Below are positions 18,589 through 26,996 of a stretch of 64,000 nt of DNA, piece by piece. Below the pieces are notes generated by a model, which saw only the letters and a list, made by a program, of their open reading frames with translations, was not told the origin of the DNA and did not search any database. Source of the DNA: Veillonellaceae bacterium SB90 (lineage in GTDB: Bacteria; Bacillota; Negativicutes; Selenomonadales; Selenomonadaceae). The position numbers and the translations under genes are program-made. Numbering within the stretch: the first letter of the stretch is position 1; every line of letters starts with the position of its first letter. Location of the stretch: NCBI GenBank assembly GCA_902364065.1, contig CABJCJ010000010.1, positions 712 to 64,711 of the forward strand, in the 5' to 3' direction.

Positions 18589-19245
18589 ATGAAAGCGTTT
18601 ATTTACGATATGGATGGTGTCATTGTGGATACAGAGCCGCTTCATCTGGAAGCCATCGTTCATGTCCTGAACAAGATGGGCGTACATGATATTCATGTGG
18701 ATGATCTTGTGAAATACCAGGGAACAACGGATCTCATGGTATATGAGGATCTGCGCAAGACGCATCCGTTCAAGCCGACGCCCGAGCAGGCCGTCAAGGC
18801 CAAGGATTATCTGTTTCAGCGTCTGCTTGAGGAAAAGGGCATCGATCCGATTGACGGCACCATTGACCTCATCCATCAGACGGCAGACCTGCGCTCATCG
18901 GGCGTGCGCACGGCCATCGCGAGCTCGAGTGCCGATTCCTTCATCGAGTATGTGGTCAGGCACTTTGATATTGTGGATTGCTTTGACTGCCTCGTCAGCG
19001 GCACGAATCTGCCGGAATCGAAGCCGAATCCGGCCATCTACCTGCAGACGGCGGCTTACCTCAACGTGGACCCGCGCGAGTGCGTTGTGCTCGAGGATTC
19101 GGGCAACGGCGCCAAGGCAGCCAAGGCGGCCGGCATGACCTGCATCGGCTATCGCGCTCCCGGCAGCATTCAGGACCTTTCCATCTGCGACGTCGTCGTG
19201 GAGAAAATCCAGGACATCGATCTTACGCAGTTCTTTGATGCATGA
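18589..19245 (+). CDS. HAD-superfamily phosphatase/phosphomutase (beta-phosphoglucomutase-like)
   Basis: 218 residues. Motif I YDMDGVIVDTEPLHLEA has both catalytic aspartates and the EPLH cap start of the beta-PGM/phosphatase branch. A helical cap follows, then motif II (ASSS), a lysine in SKPNP (motif III) and LEDSGNGAKAA (motif IV). The substrate is probably a small phosphosugar but cannot be fixed. ATG 18589 is preferred (RBS CGGAGG); an earlier in-frame ATG at 18526 lies inside the glmS terminator. Single gene, convergent with bioB. Confidence 0.85.
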   Translation: MKAFIYDMDGVIVDTEPLHLEAIVHVLNKMGVHDIHVDDLVKYQGTTDLMVYEDLRKTHPFKPTPEQAVKAKDYLFQRLLEEKGIDPIDGTIDLIHQTADLRSSGVRTAIASSSADSFIEYVVRHFDIVDCFDCLVSGTNLPESKPNPAIYLQTAAYLNVDPRECVVLEDSGNGAKAAKAAGMTCIGYRAPGSIQDLSICDVVVEKIQDIDLTQFFDA

Positions 19246-19246
19246 G

Positions 19247-19295
19247 AAAAAGGCTTTCCGCCCGATGAGCATATCATCGGCGGAAAGCCTTTTTG
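19247..19295. terminator. Bidirectional terminator between the HAD gene and bioB
   Basis: AAAAAGGCTTTCCGCC pairs with GGCGGAAAGCCTTTTT around a short AT-rich loop. A-run and T-run flanks let it serve both convergent genes. Confidence 0.9.
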
Positions 19296-19329
19296 TATGG
19301 ATAAGCAGATATGTTCAGGAACGGCTGTC

Positions 19330-20334
19330 TCAGCGGTGTGCGCCGCATGTCGTGACTTCTTCTTCCTCGTCATTCGTGAGGCCCAGGCGCTTGAGCATCT
19401 CCATGTCGTCCTTGATGGTTGTGCCCGAGGTCGTCAGCATATCGCCCGTAATGGAGGCGGAGGCACCGGCACGCAGGGCCGTCGCGCCGTTCTCAGGCAG
19501 CAGCTTGCGGCCGGCTGCCAGGCGGATGTTTGCCGTCGGATTGATGAAGCGGAAAATCGCAATGGTGCGCAGGATATCTTCGGCGGGAAGGGAAGGACGG
19601 CCTTCCATGCCCGTGCCCGGGATGGCCATGAGTGCATTGATGGGGATGGACTCGATGCCGAGCTCCTGCAGAGCGAAGGCCATGTCGAGGCGGTCCTGCC
19701 ATGTCTCACCCATGCCGATGATGCCGCCCGAGCAGACGCAGAAGCCTTCCGCCTGCGCGAGTTTGATGGTGCGGATGCGGTCGTCGTACGTATGGCTCGT
19801 GCAAATCTGCGGGAAGAAGCGGCGGCTCGTCTCGATGTTGTGGTGATAGCTGCGCACGCCGGCCGCATAGAGACGGTGGAGCTGTTCACGCGTCAGCAGA
19901 CCGTGTGAAGCGCAAAGGCCGATGGACAGCGTCGCGTTCATTTCCTTGTAGGCCTCGATGGCCTTGTCGAAGTCACGGCCTGTGAGCGCGCGTCCCGAGG
20001 TCACGATGGCAAAGCGGTTGGCGCCGGCGTCCTGATTGGCTTTGGCGTGGCGTATGATTTCTTCCTTCGGCAGGAAATCGTACGTGTCGATGCCCGTATG
20101 GTGGCAGGCGGCCTGCGCACAGTACTTGCAGTTCTCGCCGCAGCGTCCGCTGCGCCCGTTGATGATCGTGCAGAAATCGACATGGTTGCCGCAGAATTCA
20201 TCCTGCAGGCGGCGCGCGCCTTCCTGCAGCTCGGCAAGGTCTGCCGTGAGCAGCAGGCTGACATCGTCCTGAGGCTTCAGGCGATAGCCCGCGAGAATCT
20301 GGTCGGTGAGTTTGGCAATGCTGGTAATCTTCAT
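19330..20334 (-). CDS. bioB: Biotin synthase
   Basis: 334 residues. Radical SAM enzyme inserting sulfur into dethiobiotin. The cluster motif is CGENCKYCAQ (CxxxCxxC), followed by conserved YxHNIETS-type sequence (YHHNIETSRRFF), CSGGIIGMGE and PINALMAIPGTG. The start at 20334 has GAGG 8 bp upstream; an alternative ATG at 20358 has a weaker site. No other bio gene is adjacent, so dethiobiotin supply is encoded elsewhere or scavenged. Confidence 0.95.
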   Translation of the reverse strand: MKITSIAKLTDQILAGYRLKPQDDVSLLLTADLAELQEGARRLQDEFCGNHVDFCTIINGRSGRCGENCKYCAQAACHHTGIDTYDFLPKEEIIRHAKANQDAGANRFAIVTSGRALTGRDFDKAIEAYKEMNATLSIGLCASHGLLTREQLHRLYAAGVRSYHHNIETSRRFFPQICTSHTYDDRIRTIKLAQAEGFCVCSGGIIGMGETWQDRLDMAFALQELGIESIPINALMAIPGTGMEGRPSLPAEDILRTIAIFRFINPTANIRLAAGRKLLPENGATALRAGASASITGDMLTTSGTTIKDDMEMLKRLGLTNDEEEEVTTCGAHR

Positions 20335-20391
20335 CGTGATGGCCTCGATTCGTTTCATGATTGTGATGGGATCAAATCGCTTATAGTCAAC

Positions 20392-20420
20392 ATTATAAAC
20401 ACAATAAGGTTTACAGTCAA
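20392..20420 (-). promoter_or_regulatory. bioB promoter with a possible BirA operator
   Basis: On the minus strand TTGACT (20415-20420) and TATAAT (20392-20397) are 17 bp apart. The spacer holds GTAAAC, and GTTGAC, one mismatch from its inverse, lies 17 bp further on. This resembles a biotin-repressor dyad but with longer spacing than usual. The promoter call is firm; the operator is tentative. Confidence 0.6.
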
Positions 20421-20473
20421 CTCGTTTATCTGTCATAGTTAACTTATATCCGGCAGGGATTTTGCCGGTAATT

Positions 20474-20502
20474 TTCTGCAAGGCCCCGATTTATGTTATA
20501 AT
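20474..20502 (+). promoter_or_regulatory. Promoter of the phoH-ybeY-era-recO operon
   Basis: Perfect -10 TATAAT (20497-20502); the -35 TTCTGC (20474-20479) is poor. Divergent from the bioB promoter about 80 bp away. Confidence 0.55.
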
Positions 20503-20592
20503 GAAAGAATCACGCCGGGGTGTCTTGGGGCATCCGTAAAAGAAATGTACTGGATTGAAACAATCAGAGAAAGAAGCAGGTGAATCAATTCG

Positions 20593-21618
20593 TTGCAACA
20601 GGCATTGGAACGACAGATCGTTTTTGGCGATCATAAAGAAGCATATGCGCTCTTGGGGGACCGGGATGAATTCCTGCAGGTGCTCCGGGAGAATTTCGCT
20701 TGCCAGTTCATCAGCCGCGGCGAGCAGCTTGAGATCTTGGGCGAGGGCGCCGAAGTCACGATGGCGGCGACGCTCGTGGAGGAACTGCAGTATCTCTACC
20801 GTCAGGGAACGACGATCACGATGCATGAGGTGCGCTACGGCATTGGCCTCGTGCGCGGTGGCAAGGGAGAAGCCCTGCACACCTTGTTCGGCGACACGAT
20901 TCTCGTGACCTCGCGCGGACGTCACGTGCGCCCGAAAACACTGGGGCAGCGCCGCTACCTCGATGCCATCCGCCACAGTGCCATCACGTTTGGCATCGGG
21001 CCGGCCGGCACGGGCAAGACGTACCTGGCCGTCGTCATGGCCGTGGCCGCGCTGCGCAACAAAGAGGTGCGGCGCATCATCCTGACGCGTCCGGCCGTCG
21101 AAGCGGGCGAACGGCTCGGCTTCCTGCCGGGCGACCTGCAGGATAAGGTCGATCCGTACCTGCGGCCGCTCTACGATGCCCTGCAGGACATCTTGGGGCA
21201 GGACAGCTACCAGAAGCTCATGGCCAAGGGCATCATCGAGATCGCACCGCTTGCCTACATGCGTGGCCGCACGCTCGAGGATGCGTTTGTCATCCTCGAC
21301 GAGGCGCAGAACACGACGGATAAGCAGATGAAGATGTTCCTGACGCGCCTGGGCTTCGGCTCACGCATGGTCGTCACGGGCGACCTCGGGCAGGTGGACC
21401 TGCCGCGCGGCGTGACGAGCGGCCTGCGCGAGGCCAGCCAGGTACTCCGGGATGTCAAGGGCATCAGCATCGTGCGCATGGCTCCCGTCGATGTCATCCG
21501 CCACGATGTCGTGACGCGCATCGTCGAGGCCTACGGCGCCTGGGAAGAGAAGAAAAAGAAGGAAAAGGAACGGGAACTCAAGCAGCGCGAGAAAGAACGC
21601 GAGGTGCGAAAATCATGA
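20593..21618 (+). CDS. PhoH-family ATPase (PhoL type)
   Basis: 341 residues with a TTG start, supported by GCAGGTG 10 bp upstream and by no better in-frame start. P-loop [12 protein letters not shown] (~residue 137), Walker [12 protein letters not shown], sensor [12 protein letters not shown]. The C-terminus is a charged Lys/Glu-rich tail. This family is an RNA-associated ATPase whose gene usually sits beside ybeY and is thought to act in ribosome maturation. It overlaps ybeY by 4 bp here. Confidence 0.9.
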   Translation: MQQALERQIVFGDHKEAYALLGDRDEFLQVLRENFACQFISRGEQLEILGEGAEVTMAATLVEELQYLYRQGTTITMHEVRYGIGLVRGGKGEALHTLFGDTILVTSRGRHVRPKTLGQRRYLDAIRHSAITFGIGPAGTGKTYLAVVMAVAALRNKEVRRIILTRPAVEAGERLGFLPGDLQDKVDPYLRPLYDALQDILGQDSYQKLMAKGIIEIAPLAYMRGRTLEDAFVILDEAQNTTDKQMKMFLTRLGFGSRMVVTGDLGQVDLPRGVTSGLREASQVLRDVKGISIVRMAPVDVIRHDVVTRIVEAYGAWEEKKKKEKERELKQREKEREVRKS

Positions 21619-22079
21619 ATGTCATCATCAGCAATTACCCCGAGGACCTCAGTGTCCCGGCAGAATACGTCGAGAATGTGACGGCTGCGGCAGAGAAGGT
21701 GGGCGATCTTTACGGCGTGGAGAACGGCGAGGTCAGCATCACGCTGACCAACAATGCCTATATCCACGAGCTCAACCGCGAGTACCGCGGCATCGACCGC
21801 CCCACAGACGTGCTCTCCTTCGCGCTCAATGAGAGCGAGGAGCCCGAGGTCAAGGGCGGCGTCGACCTCAACGTTCTCGGCGATCTCGTGATTTCCGTGG
21901 AGCGCGCTGAAGAACAGGCCGCAGAATACGGGCACAGCGTCAAGCGCGAGATGGCCTTCCTGACGGTTCACGGCATGTTGCACCTCCTGGGGTACGACCA
22001 TATGGAGGAAGCCGACCGCCTCGAAATGGAAGCCGAACAGCGCTTCGTCATGGAAAAACTTGGTATTAGAAGGGAATAA
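21615..22079 (+). CDS. ybeY: Endoribonuclease YbeY (16S rRNA 3' maturation)
   Basis: 154 residues. Zinc-binding signature [14 protein letters not shown] (HxxxHxxGxxH) near residue 117, and the conserved [12 protein letters not shown]. Metal-dependent RNase for rRNA processing and ribosome quality control. Starts at the ATGA overlap with phoH. Confidence 0.95.
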   Translation: MNVIISNYPEDLSVPAEYVENVTAAAEKVGDLYGVENGEVSITLTNNAYIHELNREYRGIDRPTDVLSFALNESEEPEVKGGVDLNVLGDLVISVERAEEQAAEYGHSVKREMAFLTVHGMLHLLGYDHMEEADRLEMEAEQRFVMEKLGIRRE

Positions 22080-22083
22080 TCGT

Positions 22084-22989
22084 ATGGAACAGAACACGAA
22101 ACACAAATCCGGCTTTGTCGCCGTCATCGGCCGCCCGAACGTCGGCAAATCGACGCTCATCAACACCCTGATCGGTCAGAAGATCGCCATCATGAGCGAT
22201 AAGCCACAGACCACGCAGAACCGCATCCTCTGCATTCTCACGGAACCCGATGCCCAGATCATCTTCCTCGACACGCCGGGCATCCACAAGCCGAAGCACA
22301 AGCTCGGCGAGTACATGGTCAAGGCCGCTGAAGGCACGCTGAAGGAAGTCGATGCCATCCTGTTCGTCGTCGATGCGACGGAGAAGATGGGCCCGGGTGA
22401 ATACTACATCCTCGAACGCCTGCAGGCCACCTGCAAGCCGGTCATCCTTGTCGTCAACAAGCTCGACCTCATCGAGAAGGAACAGGCGCTGCCCATCATC
22501 TCGCGCTATACGGAGAAATATCCGTTCGTCGGCGTTGTGCCAATCTCGGCCAAGACGGAACTCAATCTTGATGCCCTGCTGACCGAAGTCAAGAAATACC
22601 TGCCGGAGGGGCCGCAGTATTATCCGGAGGACATGATAACGGACCAGCCGGAGCGCCTGATCGTGGCTGAGCTCGTCCGCGAGAAGGTCCTGCAGCTCAC
22701 GCGCGACGAAGTGCCGCATGCCGTCGCCGTGGAAACGGATGAGATGACCACGCGCGAGAACGGCGATGTCTACATCCGCGCGACCATCTACGTGGAGCGC
22801 GATTCCCAGAAGGGCATCATCATCGGCGCCAAGGGCGCCATGCTCAAGGAAATCGGCCGGCTGGCCCGCACGGACATCGAGGCGCTGCTCGGCTCCCGCG
22901 TCTTCCTCGAGCTCTGGGTCAAGGTCAAGAAGGACTGGCGCAACCGCGAGGGCGTGCTGCATAACTTCGGATTTGGAGTGGAATCCTGA
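22084..22989 (+). CDS. era: GTPase Era
   Basis: 301 residues. GTPase motifs GRPNVGKSTLIN, DTPGIHKPKHKLGEYM and NKLDLI; C-terminal KH domain with IGAKGAMLKEIG. Binds 16S rRNA near its 3' end and assists 30S assembly, fitting its place after ybeY. ATG 22084 follows the ybeY stop by 4 bp. The cdd or dgkA genes often found between ybeY and era in Firmicutes are absent. Confidence 0.97.
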   Translation: MEQNTKHKSGFVAVIGRPNVGKSTLINTLIGQKIAIMSDKPQTTQNRILCILTEPDAQIIFLDTPGIHKPKHKLGEYMVKAAEGTLKEVDAILFVVDATEKMGPGEYYILERLQATCKPVILVVNKLDLIEKEQALPIISRYTEKYPFVGVVPISAKTELNLDALLTEVKKYLPEGPQYYPEDMITDQPERLIVAELVREKVLQLTRDEVPHAVAVETDEMTTRENGDVYIRATIYVERDSQKGIIIGAKGAMLKEIGRLARTDIEALLGSRVFLELWVKVKKDWRNREGVLHNFGFGVES

Positions 22990-23654
22990 TGGAAAAGGAA
23001 GAAAAAGGACGCAAGAGCTGGTCGCGGTGCATCTCCCGCCGTTTCGTCAACGGGCTCATCATCCTTGTGCCGCTGCTCATCACGCTGCTCGTGGTGGAGC
23101 AGGCCCTGCACTTCACGGAAGGCGTGCTCGGCAAGCACCTGCCGTTCTATTTTCCCGGCATGGGACTCATCACGGTGCTGCTTGTCATCTACTTCGTGGG
23201 CTGGCTTTCTTCCTACTGGATCATGCGCCGGATGATTCACTTCGGCGAAGTCCTGCTCGGCAAGATCCCCGTGGTAAAATTCATCTACAACAGCGTCAAG
23301 CATCTGTCGACGGCTGTCTTCGAATCGAACAATATGTTCGATCATGTGGTGCTCGTGCCATTCCATCAGTCAAAAGCACTGGGCTTCATCATGGCCGATG
23401 TGCCGCAGGCGCTGAAGGATGCACTCGGGGATGATTATGTCTGTGTATTCGTGCCCTGGAGCCTCAATATGACCTCTGGCACGAATCTTTTCGTCAAGAA
23501 GAGTGATGTCATTTACCTCGACATCAGCAGCGAATCGGCCCTGCAGTACATGTTGACGGCTGGTGCTGTCATGCCGCGGCGCAATGAGCCGCCGCAGGAG
23601 CCGGGACGCCCGTCGTCCGAAAAAACTGCCGGCAGGGAAGAAGGGCATTCCTGA
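22989..23654 (+). CDS. DUF502 family membrane protein
   Basis: 221 residues. Two hydrophobic segments near the N-terminus (~22-42 and ~58-80), then a soluble part containing GKIPVVKFIYNSVKHL and a VFVPWSLNMTSGTNLFV stretch typical of DUF502. The function of the family is unknown. It overlaps both era and recO by a TGATG, so it is co-translated with rRNA maturation and repair genes. Confidence 0.88.
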   Translation: MEKEEKGRKSWSRCISRRFVNGLIILVPLLITLLVVEQALHFTEGVLGKHLPFYFPGMGLITVLLVIYFVGWLSSYWIMRRMIHFGEVLLGKIPVVKFIYNSVKHLSTAVFESNNMFDHVVLVPFHQSKALGFIMADVPQALKDALGDDYVCVFVPWSLNMTSGTNLFVKKSDVIYLDISSESALQYMLTAGAVMPRRNEPPQEPGRPSSEKTAGREEGHS

Positions 23655-24385
23655 TGGCCCTGTATCAGACGGAAGCCGTCGTGCTCGGCTCGAAGAACTG
23701 GGGAGAAGCCGACAAGGTCATGACGCTTTTCACGCGCGAACGCGGCCTCGTGCGCGCGGCGGCCTTCGGCTGCCGCCGGCCGCGCAGCCCGCTCGCCGGC
23801 GCCATGCAGATGTTCTCGCATCTCGACGTGCAGCTGGCGGAGGGCAGAAGGCTTGAGACGGTCAGGCAGGCTTCGCTCATCGAGCATTACCGCAGGCTCA
23901 GCGAAGACCTCACGGCCATGGCCTACGGCAGCTTTGTCATGGAGTTCTTGCGGGAGTTCCTGCCGGAAGGGCAGCCGGAGCCTCGGATGCTCGATCAGCT
24001 CCTGCTGATCCTCAAGGCATTTGAGACGCGCAACCCGCGCGTGACGGCTCTGGCCGGTGTCTATCAGCTCATGGAATTCACGGGCATGCAGCTGCACTTC
24101 GAGCACTGCGGCCACTGCGGCAGGGATGTGAAAGGCGAAGCGTACTTCTCCCTGCGGGAGGGCGGCGTGCTCTGCTCTGACTGCCGCACGGAGTACGCGG
24201 AGCCCTTCCCGGAGGATTTGCGCCAGCTCATCCTCTCGCTGCGCGACCTTGACTGGCAGGCGGGCGGGACGCTGCGCATCCGTTCCGCCCTGCTCGTCCA
24301 GGCAGAATCCATCCTGCTCCAATATCTCCAGCAGCTCCTCGGCCGTCCGCTGCGTTCTCTCGAATTCATCCAGCAGCTCTCGTGA
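23654..24385 (+). CDS. recO: DNA repair protein RecO
   Basis: 243 residues. N-terminal OB fold (TEAVVLGSKNWGEADKVMTLFT), a central helical part, and a four-Cys zinc motif (CGHCGRD...CSDCRTEY, residues ~152-178). Mediates RecA loading and strand annealing with RecR. Last gene of the phoH-recO operon. No terminator is seen close behind it on the plus strand. Confidence 0.95.
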   Translation: MALYQTEAVVLGSKNWGEADKVMTLFTRERGLVRAAAFGCRRPRSPLAGAMQMFSHLDVQLAEGRRLETVRQASLIEHYRRLSEDLTAMAYGSFVMEFLREFLPEGQPEPRMLDQLLLILKAFETRNPRVTALAGVYQLMEFTGMQLHFEHCGHCGRDVKGEAYFSLREGGVLCSDCRTEYAEPFPEDLRQLILSLRDLDWQAGGTLRIRSALLVQAESILLQYLQQLLGRPLRSLEFIQQLS

Positions 24386-24397
24386 TTCTTTTTTGGT

Positions 24398-25108
24398 TCA
24401 TACTGGCCAGAAGATGGCGATGAGCAGGGATGGCAGCAGGTTGGCGACGCGGATGCGGTAGCCGAACAAGAGATTGATGCCGACACAGAAGATCAAGATA
24501 TTGCCGACATAGGAGAGATTGGCGAGAGCCGGCTCGGTCATCCACGGAGCGATGAGGCGCGCAAAGAGCGTGATGCTGCCCTGGAAGATGCCGACGGAGA
24601 TTGCCGAGAAGATGCAGCCCCTGCCGAGCGTGGCCGTCATGATCATGACGATGATGAGGTCGAGGACCGTCTTGGCAAAGAGGATGGCATGGTCGCCCTG
24701 CAGGCTGTCGGTGATGGAGCCGATGACTGCCATGGCCCCGATACAGACGGTCAGCGAAGCCGTGACGAATCCTTCGACGAACGAGGAATCGCCGCTGCTG
24801 CCGGATTTCTTCTTGAGCCACTCGCCAAAAGAGGCGAGGTGGTCCTCGAGGTTGATGAGCTCACCGATGAGTGCACCACCTGAAAGGCTCGCGATCATCA
24901 TCATGGTGCCGGTCGCCTCAAGGCCATTCGGCGTGAGGTGGAGCATCTGACGCAGCGTGCCGCCGATGCCGATGAAGATGACGGCGACGGCGGCGGCCAT
25001 CATCAGCGTGTCCTGCAGGCGCTTCGTGAGCAGTCGGCCGCAGCCGAGTCCAATCAGTCCGCCGACGACGATACCGCATACATTTACAATGGTGCCAAGT
25101 CCTGGCAT
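24398..25108 (-). CDS. DUF554 family membrane protein
   Basis: 236 residues with about seven hydrophobic segments. Begins PGLGTIVNVCGIVVGGLIG, with FIGIGGTLRQM and CIGAMAVIGSI, as in YqgA/DUF554 proteins of unknown function. The start at 25108 is preferred because AAGAAGG lies 6 bp ahead; ATG 25114 is an alternative. Convergent with recO at only 12 bp. Confidence 0.85.
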   Translation of the reverse strand: MPGLGTIVNVCGIVVGGLIGLGCGRLLTKRLQDTLMMAAAVAVIFIGIGGTLRQMLHLTPNGLEATGTMMMIASLSGGALIGELINLEDHLASFGEWLKKKSGSSGDSSFVEGFVTASLTVCIGAMAVIGSITDSLQGDHAILFAKTVLDLIIVMIMTATLGRGCIFSAISVGIFQGSITLFARLIAPWMTEPALANLSYVGNILIFCVGINLLFGYRIRVANLLPSLLIAIFWPV

Positions 25109-25143
25109 AAGCATCCTTCTTCCCTGGTGTCGATTTCTACGAT

Positions 25144-25186
25144 AACAGCCCGCCGGCGAAATTCGTCAGCGGGCTGTTTTTCTTTT
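25144..25186 (+). terminator. Plus-strand intrinsic terminator upstream of DUF554
   Basis: AACAGCCCGC and GCGGGCTGTT form a stem with a TTTTTCTTTT tail on the plus strand. No plus-strand gene ends nearby; the closest is recO, 760 bp to the left. On the minus strand the same hairpin follows the SpeD-like gene but has only a poor T-tail. Confidence 0.7.
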
Positions 25187-25203
25187 CCTGATCCGATGGC
25201 CTG

Positions 25204-25662
25204 TCAGCTGCGGTTGCGGCGGGCCAGGACGCGCAGGACCTTGGCTCCCGTGTTGTGGATCTTGCGCAGCGGCGCCACTCTTGTCTTGACCTTCGGGCGG
25301 ATGTCCTTGGGCGTACCGAAACTGCCGCGTTTCAGGAGTGTGGATTTTATTTTATCCGGCTTGAAGAAATTGCGCATGGCCTGTGCGATGCGCTCCGGCT
25401 CGGCCTGTTCCTGGCAGAGGAAGATGTCGATGGCCACATACTTGAGTTCGGTGTAGATGTGCAGGACGATATGGCCTTCGCGGAAGAGCAGCATGATGGC
25501 GTAATGATGCTCGTCGAGCTGCTCCGAGCAGCTGTTGATTGGTGTGAAGTGGAACTGTTCCTGGATTTCCTCGATGGCCTCGTTGATCTGCTTGCTGTCC
25601 TTGAGCTTGCTGTTCTTGCAGTTGAAGAGATCCACCGTGAGATGACGTGCTAAGATTTTCAT
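25204..25662 (-). CDS. S-adenosylmethionine decarboxylase-like protein lacking the pyruvoyl serine
   Basis: 152 residues with the bacterial SpeD fold pattern: ARHLTVDLFNC at the start, and REGHIVLHIYTE plus AIDIFLC in the middle. True SpeD self-cleaves before a serine (ESH) to make its pyruvoyl cofactor. Counting from this start, the position is Gly63 (E62-G63-H64), while His68 and Cys83 match the Thermotoga maritima SpeD positions. It therefore should not form pyruvoyl and is unlikely to be a normal decarboxylase. A basic tail follows residue ~110. RBS AAGGAG 9 bp before ATG 25662. No speE or other polyamine gene is nearby. Confidence 0.75.
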   Translation of the reverse strand: MKILARHLTVDLFNCKNSKLKDSKQINEAIEEIQEQFHFTPINSCSEQLDEHHYAIMLLFREGHIVLHIYTELKYVAIDIFLCQEQAEPERIAQAMRNFFKPDKIKSTLLKRGSFGTPKDIRPKVKTRVAPLRKIHNTGAKVLRVLARRNRS

Positions 25663-25743
25663 AAATCCGCGCTCCTTCATGAAATGATAATGAATTCTTG
25701 TTATGAGTCCAGACTCCATTATAGAGGATGGAAGGGGCTGGCG

Positions 25744-26565
25744 TCAATTCTTTCGCCGTGACTTGGCAGGGATTTCCTTTTGTTTGGTCGGGACGTTCTT
25801 CTGGTAAAAATGGAGGCCGATGAAGAAGAGCAGCGCGATGGTGAAGGCGGCAAGGCTTGTCGTCTGGGCGCTCGTGAAGAGTCCGAACACTTTTTCCGTG
25901 TAGTCGCCGCGCAGGAATTCGAGGCCGAAGCGGGCGGCGCTGTAGAGCATGACGTAGAGGGCGAAGCACTGCCCTTTGGCGTGCTGCGTCGTGCGGAACA
26001 TCAGGAGCAGGGCGAAGATGACGAGGTCGAGCTGGCCCTCCCAGACCTCGGCCGGCCAGAGCGGCTGATTGCCGTAGACGTGATGCGCGAGCGTCGTGGC
26101 CGGGTAGACGATGCCGAACGAGGAGCCCGTTGGGGCGCCGAAGGCATCGCCGTTGAGGAGGTTGGCGCAGCGCCCGAGCGCCTGTCCGAGCACGATGGCC
26201 GGGGCCAGTACATCCATGAGGTGCACGGTGTCGAGATGGTGGCGGCGGCAGTACCAGACACCCGTGAGGACGCCGAGAATGACGCCGCCCTGGATGGCCA
26301 TGCCGCCCCGCCAGACGTTGAAGAGCTCTGTCAGGTGACTGCCGTAATAGTCCCAGTCGAAGAAGAATACATCCCAGAGCCGTGCGCCGAGTAGCCCCGC
26401 GACGCCGCAGTAGATGCCGAGATCGACGATATGGCCTTCGTAGCCGCGCCGATCGGCCTTTGCGAGGAAGTAGCCGACGCCCGTGGCCAGGATGATGGAA
26501 AGCGAGAGAACGAGTCCGTACGTGCGGATGGGGAACCCGTCGATGAAAAAGAGATATTGATGCAT
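25744..26565 (-). CDS. lgt: Prolipoprotein diacylglyceryl transferase
   Basis: 273 residues, seven hydrophobic segments. Conserved features are IRTYGL near the N-terminus, YCGVAGLLGARLWDV, and the signature GRCANLLNGDAFG; the last position is Asp where many Lgt proteins have Glu. It transfers diacylglycerol from phosphatidylglycerol to lipoprotein precursors at the inner membrane. ATG 26565 is fixed by AAAGGAAGG. The basic C-terminal tail is short. Confidence 0.92.
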   Translation of the reverse strand: MHQYLFFIDGFPIRTYGLVLSLSIILATGVGYFLAKADRRGYEGHIVDLGIYCGVAGLLGARLWDVFFFDWDYYGSHLTELFNVWRGGMAIQGGVILGVLTGVWYCRRHHLDTVHLMDVLAPAIVLGQALGRCANLLNGDAFGAPTGSSFGIVYPATTLAHHVYGNQPLWPAEVWEGQLDLVIFALLLMFRTTQHAKGQCFALYVMLYSAARFGLEFLRGDYTEKVFGLFTSAQTTSLAAFTIALLFFIGLHFYQKNVPTKQKEIPAKSRRKN

Positions 26566-26695
26566 AAGGAACCTTCCTTTTTCTTTTTTAGCTGTTTTTA
26601 ACCGTTGCCTGTGGAAGCTGGCGGCTATCAGGTGCCGCAAACAGCCCATAGCGCTATTATAGACGATGTGGCGGGAAAAAAGAAGCAAAATAGAT

Positions 26696-26724
26696 TTGAA
26701 TTCCGTCCACCCCTGTGGTACAAT
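26696..26724 (+). promoter_or_regulatory. ileS promoter
   Basis: TTGAAT (26696-26701), 17-bp spacer, TACAAT (26719-26724). Transcription should start near 26731, at the beginning of the T-box leader. Confidence 0.75.
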
Positions 26725-26730
26725 GAATCC

Positions 26731-26980
26731 TGTCAACATGTAAATAAATGCGGTGAGGAAGAGAGTACCTTATCTTGAACGCGATAGCGAACCGGGAATG
26801 GTGGGAGCCGGGCGTCAGTAAGGACAAGGGAAGATCACTTCGGAGCAGCGGGCTGAACAAAGTAGGTTTCGCCGGTATTCCCCGTTACGGAACAGCGCAT
26901 GGTGGTGCGTGAGTCAAAATAGGTGGTTTTAACGTAGGTAACAAGCCTGCATCCTGTTTGGGTGCAGGTTTTTATTTTTG
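26731..26980 (+). ncRNA. T-box leader RNA, isoleucine-specific
   Basis: About 250 nt upstream of ileS. Stem I elements (GGGAATGGTGGGAGCC) precede a specifier-like AAGATCACTT with an ATC isoleucine codon at 26834-26836. A T-box-like AGGTGGTTTTAACG (26921-26934) and a terminator (CCTGCATCC / GGTGCAGG, TTTTTATTTTT, ending ~26979) follow. Uncharged tRNA-Ile should pair with the specifier and antiterminator and allow read-through into ileS. This RNA fills most of the 431-bp gap between lgt and ileS. Confidence 0.88.
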
Positions 26981-26996
26981 TAAGGAGGTATTTCGT

